Shown here one piece after another: positions 1 through 7,042 of a DNA stretch of 57,876 nucleotides. The position numbers were made by a program, and so were the translations under genes. Position 1 is the stretch's first letter; each line of letters begins with the position of its first letter. Source of the stretch: Alphaproteobacteria bacterium (GTDB lineage Bacteria; Pseudomonadota; Alphaproteobacteria; Acetobacterales; Acetobacteraceae); the NCBI GenBank assembly GCA_017307285.1, contig JAFKFI010000070.1, positions 1 to 57,876 of the forward strand, given 5' to 3'. The notes under the pieces were generated by a model, which saw only the letters and a program-made list of their open reading frames with translations, did not search any database and had not been told where the DNA came from.

Positions 1-629
1 TCCGCGCGCGTTCTTCCGCGCTCACCGGGTTGGGGCGCTTGTCGAGGATCGGCGTTGCTACCTCGCCCGGCAGGATGACGCAGGAGCGGATGCCGTTTTG
101 GCACTCCTCCATGTTGATCGAATGGCTCATCGCGACGACGCCGTGCTTGGCGGCGGAATAGGCGGTGCCGCTCATCGGGCTCGGCGTGCGGCCGGACATC
201 GAGCTGGTGTGGATCAGCAAGCCATCCTTGCGCGCGCGCATGATCGGCAGTGCGACGGTCACGCAGTGATAGGCGCTGGTGAGATTGCCATTGATGAGCA
301 GCGCCGCCCCCCTCGGGCGTCAGCTTCGCCCAGCTGCGGTCGAGGATGTTGAGTCCGGCGTTGTTCACCAGGATGTCGAGCCGGCCGAGGGTGCTCTCGA
401 TGAAGGCGCCGATCCGCTTGACCTGCTCGGCCTCCATGAGGTCTCCGGGTTGCACATGGGCGGTGCCCCGGCTGCCCCGAATGCGCTGCGCGACCGCTTC
501 CAGCGGTTCGGCGCGGCGGCCCGTCAGCACCACGATTGCGCCTTCCTCGGCCAACGTCAGCGCCGCCGCCTCGCCGATGCCGCTGCCGGCGCCCGTCACC
601 CAGGCCACCTTGCCCGCAAGCTGTGTCAT
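1..629 (-). pseudogene. SDR family oxidoreductase, frameshifted and cut by the window edge
   Basis: Reading leftwards from the ATG at 627-629, the protein begins MTQLAGKVAWVTGAGSGIGE, a classic TGxxxGIG NAD(P)-binding motif, and carries NNAG near residue 90. After residue 106 the frame breaks in a run of six C (307-312 on the plus strand). Removing one base restores a frame with no stop to the edge, containing the LLINGN stretch, a Ser-rich strand (HTSSMSG) and the catalytic YSAAK. It is a short-chain dehydrogenase by family; substrate unknown. The break is one extra base in a homopolymer, so it could be a sequencing error or a real inactivating mutation. The C-terminus lies outside the window. 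Confidence 0.85.
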
Positions 630-722
630 TGCCGTTCCCCCCCGATCCGCCCCGCCATTCAACGGTGGCACGAGGTGGACGGCAAGGGTCGGGTCAGGCG
701 AGAAAGGCTTACGATGCAGCGC

Positions 723-1394
723 TCATGCTTTGTCTGGCTCCGATTCGACATAGAGCTCATGCCGCGCGAAATCGAGAAGGCCGACTGCCTCGAGCTCCTT
801 AGTGAGCCCCGCCTTCCGGTTTGCGAGCGCGAATCCGAATGCATCCCTCTGTCTCTTGTCTTCCGTAAAAATCGGGATGCGCCTGGCCAGAGCGTCCGCT
901 ATGACACGCGAATCCCCAGGCCCCATAGAATTAACGCCGCAGGAGTCTTCGATTGATTTGCTGAGCCGCCCGAAGAGAATCCATTGCTCGGAGGTCGCGA
1001 AGGCTCCTACGAGCACGAGCTTCTCGCGTTCCTGAAGATGTCCGAGCTGCTCCCACATAGTTCGGTGCAGCTTCGACGGCAGTCCCGGCGCAAACGCAGC
1101 CGGTGCCAGTCTGACCGGATGGCCCTCAGCGTCGAGCACGGGCCGGTTCTTCTTATCTCGTTTCAGGTGGTCGTCAGCGACTGAGACCGAGTGCAACAGC
1201 TCATCAATGAGCTGCCGTCCGATCTGGATGATGATTCGCGGATCCTCAAACAGGAAGTCGCGGTACCGATTGGGTTTTCCCTCCCCAAAAAACCGGTAAC
1301 TAAACACCTGGTTGTCGACTATAATGGTCTTGTGCCCCGGACGCCGACTGAACTCCGGCAGTCTGGCGAACCAGGGCGGGATTTCAAGTGGCAT
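723..1394 (-). CDS. PIN-like domain protein
   Basis: Protein of 223 residues. The start at 1394 is chosen because a GGGAG site sits just upstream; the same frame is open back to 1475 without a comparable site. The PIN-fold signature can be traced: an early acidic residue after a hydrophobic strand (TIIVDNQVFSY), a mid-protein acidic residue (QLIDELLHS), and a late block GPGDSRVIADALARRIPIF followed by TEDKRQRDAF, which matches the D...A......I.T.D pattern of PIN nucleases. PIN domains are metal-dependent RNases, often VapC-type toxins, but this protein is longer than VapC (about 130 residues) and no small antitoxin gene lies upstream. Base composition is visibly less GC-rich than the neighbours, suggesting transfer. 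Fold assignment moderately sure; activity inferred. Confidence 0.6.
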   Translation of the reverse strand: MPLEIPPWFARLPEFSRRPGHKTIIVDNQVFSYRFFGEGKPNRYRDFLFEDPRIIIQIGRQLIDELLHSVSVADDHLKRDKKNRPVLDAEGHPVRLAPAAFAPGLPSKLHRTMWEQLGHLQEREKLVLVGAFATSEQWILFGRLSKSIEDSCGVNSMGPGDSRVIADALARRIPIFTEDKRQRDAFGFALANRKAGLTKELEAVGLLDFARHELYVESEPDKA

Positions 1395-1478
1395 AGCGGC
1401 TCCCTTTTGCATCTTCCCTTTCGGGGCAAGGGCCAGGACCAGCCTCATCCTACCCTTCCGACACCAATTCGTCATCGT

Positions 1479-1507
1479 AATGTATCAGATAAGGCTAATT
1501 GCTGCAA
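1479..1507 (-). promoter_or_regulatory. Candidate sigma-70-like promoter for the PIN-like gene
   Basis: On the minus strand TTGCAG (1507-1502), a 17-base spacer and TACATT (1484-1479) form a plausible -35/-10 pair in a locally AT-rich stretch. This would give a leader of about 75 bases before the start at 1394. It is a pattern match only. Confidence 0.35.
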
Positions 1508-1515
1508 CGATCCGA

Positions 1516-1899
1516 TCATTTGGGGCAGGGGAACCGCTCGCCCATGAAGCGGAGGAACGCTTCCGACGGGGGCGCCTTCAGCCGCTCGGGCTGGGCGCGG
1601 ACCCAGGTGACGAACTCGTCCAAGGTCGCGCTGCGCTTCGGCACCGGCTTGGGAAAGCAGATGCTGCGCGGCTGCCCGCTCTTGCGCTCCTGGGTGAACG
1701 TCATGTCCACCACGGCCTGGGTGAAGCCGTGGCAGAAATTGGATGCCGCGGTGCCTTTCGCGTCGGTTGGTTTCGCCGCGCATAGATCCGCCAGCTCCCC
1801 GGCGTTCCGTACGTCGAAGTCTCGCGTGTCGACGGCGTGCGCGGCAGCGGGGAGTAGGAATGCCGCCAGAGCGGCGGCGGCTATCGTCGTTCTCGACAT
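1516..1899 (-). CDS. Secreted Rap1a/Tai-like family protein
   Basis: Protein of 127 residues with a clear signal peptide (MSRTTIAAAALAAFLLPAAAHA, cleavage after AHA). The mature part has the layout of the Rap1a/Tai family: an early segment with a Cys (GELADLCAA), FCHGF, a FPKPV segment preceded by Cys, a TLDEFVTWVRAQPERL helix and a C-terminal FPCPK. Four Cys could make two disulfides. Rap1a-type proteins act as periplasmic immunity proteins against type VI effectors in Serratia, but many members sit outside such loci and their role is unknown. No T6SS effector gene is adjacent. It follows queC by 6 bases on the same strand, so the two may be cotranscribed. Confidence 0.7.
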   Translation of the reverse strand: MSRTTIAAAALAAFLLPAAAHAVDTRDFDVRNAGELADLCAAKPTDAKGTAASNFCHGFTQAVVDMTFTQERKSGQPRSICFPKPVPKRSATLDEFVTWVRAQPERLKAPPSEAFLRFMGERFPCPK

Positions 1900-1905
1900 G
1901 GTCGA

Positions 1906-2631
1906 TCAGCTCCTTTCACGGGAAACAACTTTGGCGCGCCAACGCTGCCACCCGCTTGCCCGCAACTCGCAGGCGGGACAGGTGCCGCAGCCGTAGCCCC
2001 ATTCGTGGCGATGCGCACGGTCGCCGAGATAGCAAGTGTGGGTACGCTCGACGATCAGGCTCACCAGCGTGTCGCCGCCGAGGCCGTGCGCGAGTTGCCA
2101 GGTGGCCGCCTTGTCGAGCCACATTAGCGGGGTCTCCAGCACGAAGCGGCGGGACATCCCGAGATTGAGGGCGAGCTGCATCGCCTTGATGGTGTCGTCC
2201 CGGCAGTCCGGATAGCCGGAGAAATCCGTCTCGCACATGCCGCCGACGATGCGGCGCAGGCCGCGTCGGTAGGCGAGGGCCGCGGCGTAGGTGAGAAAGA
2301 GAAGGTTGCGGCCGGGTACGAAGGTGTTCGGCAGGCCCTCCTCGGTCATTGCGATGGCCGTATCCGAGGTCAGCGCCGTCTCGCCCAGGGCGCCGAGCGA
2401 TCCCGCGATGTCGATGTCGTGATCCGCTCCGAGCCGCGTGCCCCAGTCGGCGATGGCGGCGAGGCCCTCACGCACCGGTGCGCGGCAGTCGAGCTCGACC
2501 GCGTGGCGCTGGCCGTAGGCGAAGCCCACCGTCTCGACGCGCCGGTAATGCGCGAGCGCCCAGGCGAGGCAGGTGGTCGAGTCCTGACCGCCCGAGAACA
2601 GGACCAGCGCGCCGTCGTCCGGCTGTTGCAT
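1906..2631 (-). CDS. queC: 7-cyano-7-deazaguanine synthase QueC
   Basis: Protein of 241 residues, the usual QueC length. QueC converts 7-carboxy-7-deazaguanine to preQ0 with ATP and ammonia in the queuosine pathway in the cytoplasm. The PP-loop [14 protein letters not shown] lies at residues 13-26, and the C-terminal zinc cluster is present (CYLG... then [12 protein letters not shown]). The central [12 protein letters not shown] block is also typical. No other queuosine genes (queD, queE, queF, tgt) are in the window. It is divergent from the MoeB-like gene with 48 bases between the two starts, which must hold both promoters. Confidence 0.95.
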   Translation of the reverse strand: MQQPDDGALVLFSGGQDSTTCLAWALAHYRRVETVGFAYGQRHAVELDCRAPVREGLAAIADWGTRLGADHDIDIAGSLGALGETALTSDTAIAMTEEGLPNTFVPGRNLLFLTYAAALAYRRGLRRIVGGMCETDFSGYPDCRDDTIKAMQLALNLGMSRRFVLETPLMWLDKAATWQLAHGLGGDTLVSLIVERTHTCYLGDRAHRHEWGYGCGTCPACELRASGWQRWRAKVVSRERS

Positions 2632-2679
2632 AGCGCCTCCCAGGGGACAATCTTCGCCTCAAGGTGCAAAGGTACTGTC

Positions 2680-3504
2680 ATGGACCTCGACTTCACGGAA
2701 GACGAAATCCACCGCTACTCGCGTCACATTCTGCTCGGGGAGGTGGGCGGCGTCGGGCAGGCGAAGCTGAAAGCGGCGCGGGTGCTGGTGGTGGGCGCGG
2801 GCGGGCTAGGCAGCCCGGTGCTGCTGTATCTCGCTGCCGCCGGGGTGGGCACCATTGGGCTGATCGACGACGACCATATCGAGCTCTCCAACCTGCAGCG
2901 GCAGATCGCCCACACCACCGAGCGGATCGGGCTCGCCAAGGCGCGCTCGGCGGCAGCGGCGGCGGTTGCGATCAATCCCGGAGTGCGCGTGGAGACCTAC
3001 GAGCATCGGCTCACCGCCGACAACGCCATCGGCCTGATTGAGCGATACGACATCGTGTGCGACGGCACCGACAATTTCCCCACGCGGTTCCTGGTCGCCG
3101 ACGCCTGCGTGCTCGCGCGGCGCACCTTGGTCTCGGCCGCGGTGCTGCGCTTCGAGGGGCAGCTCTCGACCTTCAAGCCGCACGCGGACGCGGACGCGCC
3201 CTGCTATCGCTGTCTCTATCCCGAGCCGCCGCCGCCCGGCCTGGTGCCGAGCTGCGGCGAGGCCGGCGTGCTTGGCGCGGTAACGGGCGTCATGGGCACG
3301 TTGCAGGCCACCGAGACGCTGAAAGAGATCATGGGCGTCGGCGATAGCCTGTCCGGCCGGCTGCTGATCTGGGACGCGCTCGCGGCCCGGTTCCAGACCA
3401 TCCGGCTGCGCAAGGACCCGCATTGCCCGCTGTGCGGACCGGAGCGGACCATCACCGATTTGTCGCAGCACATGGCGGCTGCGGAGCCTGCCTGTGCCGT
3501 CTGA
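2680..3504 (+). CDS. moeB: MoeB/ThiF/HesA-family adenylyltransferase
   Basis: Protein of 274 residues; the ATG at 2680 gives the standard N-terminus MDLDFTEDEIHRYSRHILL. E1-like enzymes of this family adenylate the C-terminus of a ubiquitin-like sulfur carrier (MoaD or ThiS). Visible are the nucleotide-binding glycine motif VVGAGGLGSP, the conserved DGTDNFPTRF loop, CYRC and CPLC pairs that would bind structural zinc, and the VPSCGEAGVLG segment around the conserved Cys. There is no C-terminal rhodanese domain, so it is the short MoeB/ThiF form. The next gene overlaps its end and encodes a DsrE-like protein, suggesting a shared sulfur-transfer role. Whether it serves MoaD, ThiS or another carrier cannot be told from the sequence. 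Confidence 0.85.
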   Translation: MDLDFTEDEIHRYSRHILLGEVGGVGQAKLKAARVLVVGAGGLGSPVLLYLAAAGVGTIGLIDDDHIELSNLQRQIAHTTERIGLAKARSAAAAAVAINPGVRVETYEHRLTADNAIGLIERYDIVCDGTDNFPTRFLVADACVLARRTLVSAAVLRFEGQLSTFKPHADADAPCYRCLYPEPPPPGLVPSCGEAGVLGAVTGVMGTLQATETLKEIMGVGDSLSGRLLIWDALAARFQTIRLRKDPHCPLCGPERTITDLSQHMAAAEPACAV

Positions 3505-3874
3505 ACCGTTGGGCATTCTCCTGCTCTCGGGGGAGCACGATCGTGCGCACTACGCCTTCGTGCTGGCCACCGGCGCAGCGGCGCTTGGCCGTCGCGTGGT
3601 GTTGTTCGCGACCAATGCCGGTTGCCGCGCGCTGCTCGCCGATTGGTCGGGGTTGGCGGATGCCGCTCGCGACGAGCGCGTGCGCCAGCGCGGCGTCGCC
3701 GGCATGGACGAGCTGCGCGACGCCGCGGTGGAGCTCGGCATCCGCATGATCGTCTGCGAGGCTGGGTTGCGGGCCGAGGCATTGGCCGACGAGAAACTGA
3801 TGGAGAGCGTGGAGATCGGGGGGGTCGCGACATTCCTGTCGGAGGCGGCGGGAGGGCAGATCGTCGCTATCTGA
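3494..3874 (+). CDS. DsrE/DsrF-like family protein
   Basis: Protein of 126 residues starting at a GTG that overlaps the end of the upstream gene by 11 bases, so translation is probably coupled. The chain GILLLSGEHDRAHYAFVLAT, then RRVVLFATNAGCRAL, then GIRMIVCEAGLRAEAL, and the end VEIGGVATFL follows the DsrE fold of alternating strands and helices. The Cys in MIVCEAG occupies the position of the active Cys in DsrE/TusD-type sulfur-transfer proteins. Pairing with an E1-like enzyme suggests sulfur relay, but this is inference. Confidence 0.75.
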   Translation: MPSEPLGILLLSGEHDRAHYAFVLATGAAALGRRVVLFATNAGCRALLADWSGLADAARDERVRQRGVAGMDELRDAAVELGIRMIVCEAGLRAEALADEKLMESVEIGGVATFLSEAAGGQIVAI

Positions 3875-3982
3875 TCGGCTCCCAATACGCGCATATGAGG
3901 CACAATGCGCTGGATGGGGCCAACTCGCGATATAACATCGGCCAAGGCGGGGGCTGGCCTGGCCGGCTTCCAAGGAACTTTC

Positions 3983-4231
3983 ATGAGCGATCACGTCAGT
4001 CTCGAGCTCCTGCAGAACATGGTGCAGCGTGTGCTGGACGGTCAGACCATGCTTCGCGAGGACAATCGCAATCTGCGCCGACGCCTTTCCCGAATTGAAC
4101 ATGCACTCCTCGGACTGCAGCGCGCGGAAGTCGATCGCTCGGAAGGCGAAAGCGGGACGCAGGCGCAGATCGATGCGCTGGTCGAGCGGCTTGAGCGGCT
4201 CGAGGGGAAGAGAGCGGGGCCGGCGGGCTAA
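3983..4231 (+). CDS. Small coiled-coil protein, paralogue-like to the one at 16973
   Basis: Protein of 82 residues starting MSDHVSLELLQNMVQRVLDG. The start at 3983 is chosen for its AAGGAA site; the same frame is open from 3905 but lacks a site there. It is highly charged with heptad-like leucines in two blocks, one around LREDNRNLRRRLSRIEHAL and one at the C-terminus around DALVERLERLE. It shares spacing and the motif LRED with the 74-residue protein encoded at 16973-17197. No enzyme motif is present; function unknown. Confidence 0.6.
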   Translation: MSDHVSLELLQNMVQRVLDGQTMLREDNRNLRRRLSRIEHALLGLQRAEVDRSEGESGTQAQIDALVERLERLEGKRAGPAG

Positions 4232-4274
4232 GGACAGCTTGACGCGATTCGCGCGGTGTTGGCACGCATGGACC

Positions 4275-5075
4275 ATGCCTCCCGTGCGCCTGTTTCTCCT
4301 ATCATTGGGACTCCTCTTGTTCGCCGCGCCTGCCGGGTTTGCCGAGCAGACCACACCGGCCACTCCGCCATCCGGCACGCTGAAGCTTCCGCCGAAGAAG
4401 GCAGTGCCCGAGACGGCGCACGCTCCGCCCAAGGCCGCGCCGGTCGCGCCGGTGCACAAGGCGGGCGAGCGTGGCCACGCGCAGCCGGCCGGGAAGAAGC
4501 CGACGCCGGTTGTCAGCCCGAAGGCGACACCGGCGAAGCATCCGCCGCATGGCAAACCGCCGCCCGCTGCTGCCGTCGTGCCCGCGCCCACGCCCCCGCC
4601 GGCGACCGAGGCCAAGCCGGCAGCTCCCGCCGGGCCGCCCAAGGGCACCGCCACCGGCCTGCCGCTGCCGCGGTTTGCCGCGCTGCGCTCCGACGAGGTG
4701 AACCTGCGCAGCGGGCCGGGCACACGCTATCCGATCCAGTGGGTCTACAAGCGGCGCGACCTGCCGGTGGAGATCGAGCGCGAGTTCGAGGTGTGGCGGC
4801 TGATCGAGGACCCCGAGGGGGTCAAGGGCTGGGTGCATCAGGCGACGCTCACCGGGCGGCGCAGCTTCGTCGTGACCGGGGCGGAGCAGACCATGCGGCG
4901 CGAGGCCAAGGACGATGCGGCGGCGGTGGCGAAGCTGAAGCCCGGCGTGGTCGGCCGCATCCGTAGCTGCCAGCCCGGTGCGGCGTGGTGCCAGGTGCAG
5001 GTCGGCGAGTATCGCGGCTGGCTGAAGCGCAACGAATTCTGGGGCAGCTATCCCGGCGAGGCGGTGAACCCGTAG
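4275..5075 (+). CDS. Secreted SH3-domain protein with Pro/Ala/Lys-rich linker
   Basis: Protein of 266 residues. The ATG at 4275 gives a signal peptide (MPPVRLFLLSLGLLLFAAPAGFAEQ). Residues about 25-135 form a low-complexity Pro/Ala/Lys linker. The C-terminal half holds two bacterial SH3 units: the first is the classic VNLRSGPGTRYPIQWVYKR type followed by WRLIEDPEGVKGWVHQ, the second ends with GEYRGWLKRNEFWG. Such proteins usually act in the periplasm and bind peptidoglycan or partner proteins; SH3_4/DUF1058 members are common in alphaproteobacteria. Catalytic residues are absent. The frame is open further upstream but only this start gives an export signal. Confidence 0.8.
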   Translation: MPPVRLFLLSLGLLLFAAPAGFAEQTTPATPPSGTLKLPPKKAVPETAHAPPKAAPVAPVHKAGERGHAQPAGKKPTPVVSPKATPAKHPPHGKPPPAAAVVPAPTPPPATEAKPAAPAGPPKGTATGLPLPRFAALRSDEVNLRSGPGTRYPIQWVYKRRDLPVEIEREFEVWRLIEDPEGVKGWVHQATLTGRRSFVVTGAEQTMRREAKDDAAAVAKLKPGVVGRIRSCQPGAAWCQVQVGEYRGWLKRNEFWGSYPGEAVNP

Positions 5076-5108
5076 CGCGAGCCGCCCGGGCGGCGCTATG
5101 CTTCCCGC

Positions 5109-5417
5109 ATGGAACAGGACACTCCACGGGCGCACCACGATCTGGGAGGCGTCTCGAAGTTCATGTGCGACGCGGTGGACACCGAGCCGCACGCGCTGAC
5201 CGAGTTCGACAAGGAAGTCGACGCGATCCGCCAGATCCTCGGCATGAAGGGGGTGATGACGGTGGATGAGCTTAGGCGCGGGATCGAGGCGATCCCCGAG
5301 GCCGACTACCTGCGGCTCTCCTACTATCGCCGCTGGATACGCTCGATCACCGCGACGCTGATCCGCAAGGGCGTCATCTCCGAGGACGAGCTGCGCGCCG
5401 CGCTGGAGGCGTCGTGA
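5109..5417 (+). CDS. Nitrile hydratase-type beta subunit, N-terminal half as a separate chain
   Basis: Protein of 102 residues resembling the N-terminal helical half of nitrile hydratase beta: a GGVSKFMCDAVDTEPH segment, then a helical region with YLRLSYYRRWIRSITATLI and GVISEDELRAAL. In ordinary nitrile hydratases this part is fused to the SH3-like half; here the two are separate genes, as in thiocyanate hydrolase (scnB, scnA) and toyocamycin nitrile hydratase. Its stop overlaps the next start (GTGA at 5414-5417). Family membership is well supported by the three-gene context; substrate unknown. Confidence 0.75.
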   Translation: MEQDTPRAHHDLGGVSKFMCDAVDTEPHALTEFDKEVDAIRQILGMKGVMTVDELRRGIEAIPEADYLRLSYYRRWIRSITATLIRKGVISEDELRAALEAS

Positions 5418-5707
5418 CCAGCGGCGATTTCGCGCCGGGCGCCAGCGTGCGGGTGCGCGACGACTGGCCGGAGACGCGCGGCCCCGTGCATATCCGCACG
5501 CCGCATTACGTGCGCGGCAAGCCGGGGCGCGTGGTGCGGCGGCTCGGCGAATATCCCAACCCCGAGGATTTGGCGTTCGCCCGCCCGGCGCCGCGCGTGC
5601 CGCTGTACCACGTCGCGTTCGACCCAGCCGCGATCTGGCCGGATGCCAAGGGCGGCGACGAGCTGCTGATCGAGATTTACGCGCATTGGCTGGAGGCCTC
5701 GCCATGA
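5414..5707 (+). CDS. Nitrile hydratase-type beta subunit, C-terminal SH3-like half
   Basis: Protein of 97 residues, GTG start within a GTGA overlap. It matches the C-terminal domain of nitrile hydratase beta: FAPGASVRVRDDWPETRG, then HIRTPHYVRGKPGRVVRRLG, then the LYHVAFD strand and a final ELLIEIYAHWLE. In the family this domain packs against the alpha subunit and its conserved Arg residues hydrogen-bond the oxidised metal-binding cysteines; two arginines sit in the expected TPHYVRGKPGR stretch. Its stop overlaps the alpha-subunit start by ATGA, so all three subunits look translationally coupled. Confidence 0.85.
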   Translation: MTSGDFAPGASVRVRDDWPETRGPVHIRTPHYVRGKPGRVVRRLGEYPNPEDLAFARPAPRVPLYHVAFDPAAIWPDAKGGDELLIEIYAHWLEASP

Positions 5708-6285
5708 CTACGATCCTGGAGACCGACGGCGAGCGGCTGCTCGTCGCAGTGCGCGCGCTGCTCGCCGACAAGGGCATCGCCTCGATGGCCGAGATCGCCG
5801 AGCGCATCGCCATCACCGATCGCGCCTCGCCGGCGCAGGGTGCCAGGATGGTGGCGCGGGCCTGGACCGACCCCGAATATCGCGCGCTGATGCTGCAAGA
5901 CGGCGCACGGGCGGCGGAGGCGATGGGCGTGCCGATGCGCGGCGCGCCGCCGCTCGGGGTACTGGAGAATACCGAGGCGGTGCACAACCTGGTGGTCTGC
6001 ACCTTGTGCAGCTGCTACCCGCGCGCGGTGCTCGGCTATCCGCCGTTCTGGTTCAAATCCGCCGCCTACCGCGCCCGCGCCGTGCGTGATCCGCGCGGGT
6101 TGCTCGCGGAGTGGGGCACCGTGCTGCCCGAGACGATGAAGGTGCGCATCGTCGACAGCACCGCCGATTATCGCTGGATGGTGCTGCCGCGCCGGCCCGA
6201 GGGCACCGATGGATGGAGTGCCGAGCAGCTCGCCGCCATCGTACGCGAGGGCGACATGATCGGCGTCACTGTTCCAACCGCCTGA
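5704..6285 (+). CDS. Cobalt-type nitrile hydratase alpha-type subunit
   Basis: Protein of 193 residues starting at the ATG in the ATGA overlap. The metal site CTLCSC is at residues 99-104; Thr in the second position marks the cobalt type (iron types usually have Ser). The surrounding VVCTLCSCYPRAVLGYPPFW and the later RAVRDPRGLLAEWGT are family hallmarks. In family members two of the three Cys are oxidised to sulfinate and sulfenate, and the non-corrin metal hydrates nitriles to amides or hydrolyses thiocyanate. No obvious separate activator or cobalt chaperone gene is seen nearby. The gene order (beta-N, beta-C, alpha) is that of thiocyanate hydrolase genes scnB-scnA-scnC, but sequence alone does not settle the substrate. 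Confidence 0.9.
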   Translation: MTTILETDGERLLVAVRALLADKGIASMAEIAERIAITDRASPAQGARMVARAWTDPEYRALMLQDGARAAEAMGVPMRGAPPLGVLENTEAVHNLVVCTLCSCYPRAVLGYPPFWFKSAAYRARAVRDPRGLLAEWGTVLPETMKVRIVDSTADYRWMVLPRRPEGTDGWSAEQLAAIVREGDMIGVTVPTA

Positions 6286-6297
6286 GGGAGACGAGCG

Positions 6298-6597
6298 ATG
6301 CCGAAGGGTTATGTTCTGGCGGAAGTCGAAGTCACCGATCCGGCCTTGTTCGAGACCTACCGGCCGATGGCGAGCGCCAGCATCGCCGCGTTCGGCGGGC
6401 GCTACCTGGTGCGCGGCGGCGACGCACGCTGCATGGAGGGCGATCGCCCGTCGTGCCGGATGGTGCTGCTAGAGTTCGACAGCCCCGAGCGTGCGCTCGA
6501 ATGGTATCACTCGCCACAATATCAGGAGGCCTTGGCGATCCGCGAGCGGGCCGCGAAGACGCATCTGCGGATGCTCAGCGGGCACGAGATGGGATAG
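6298..6597 (+). CDS. DUF1330 family protein
   Basis: Protein of 99 residues, preceded by a strong GGGAG site and 12 bases after the nitrile hydratase alpha gene, so it is probably the last gene of that operon. It has the DUF1330 ferredoxin-like layout: GYVLAEVEVTDPALFETY, GGRYLVRGGD, a VLLEFDSPERALEWY strand-helix and a SPQYQEALAIRERAA helix. The biochemical function of DUF1330 is not established; dimeric alpha/beta-barrel folds of this sort often bind small ligands. Confidence 0.85.
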   Translation: MPKGYVLAEVEVTDPALFETYRPMASASIAAFGGRYLVRGGDARCMEGDRPSCRMVLLEFDSPERALEWYHSPQYQEALAIRERAAKTHLRMLSGHEMG

Positions 6598-7042
6598 CGG
6601 TGGACTAAAGTCCGCACTACGCCGGTTCTGTGGGGCGAACCTTAGTCCGCGGCCGGCTCCGGGAACCATTCATCGCCGAGGACTTCCGGCTCTTGGCAAC
6701 GAGACTTCAGACCGAGCGTTCGGATGATGTGGCCGGCCGATTTTTCCCGAACTTATCGAGTTCGTGGCGACCAGCTGCGCTCTGCGAGCAAACTCCTTCG
6801 AGATCAATTCCGGTACTCGCCGGCGGAGGCTCGGGGGCTGTCGTCCAGTACAAGCTCCCGCACTGCTCTCGACGAGATCAGGAGCCGAGATCGACAGCCG
6901 GTAGAACCGCTGCTCGTCGAGCCAGCGCCTGGCGAGACGTCGCGTGAGTCACTGACGCCAGTTGATCTGCAGCCGCATTCGGCACAAGAGGCTTCGCGAT
7001 CGGGTACTTGCCCCTTCGAGAGTCTCTCGCCCGGCGGCTTGT
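6598..7042. other. 445-base gap with no recognisable gene
   Basis: This stretch between the DUF1330 gene and the flavin monooxygenase holds only short open frames on both strands that resemble nothing I recognise. A short palindrome (GGACTAAAGTCC, 6602-6613) follows the DUF1330 stop, and a related CTTAGTCCGC copy occurs near 6643; together they could end transcription. Base composition is lower in GC than the flanking operon. It may be the eroded remains of a transferred segment. Confidence 0.5.

Noticed and set aside
1906-3874. A queuosine or deazaguanine DNA-modification island
   Set aside because: Only queC is present; no dpd genes, folate-type partners or restriction genes lie nearby.
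4302-6002. Open frame of 566 codons opposite the SH3 and nitrile hydratase genes
   Set aside because: It spans four coupled plus-strand genes with strong family motifs and shows none itself.
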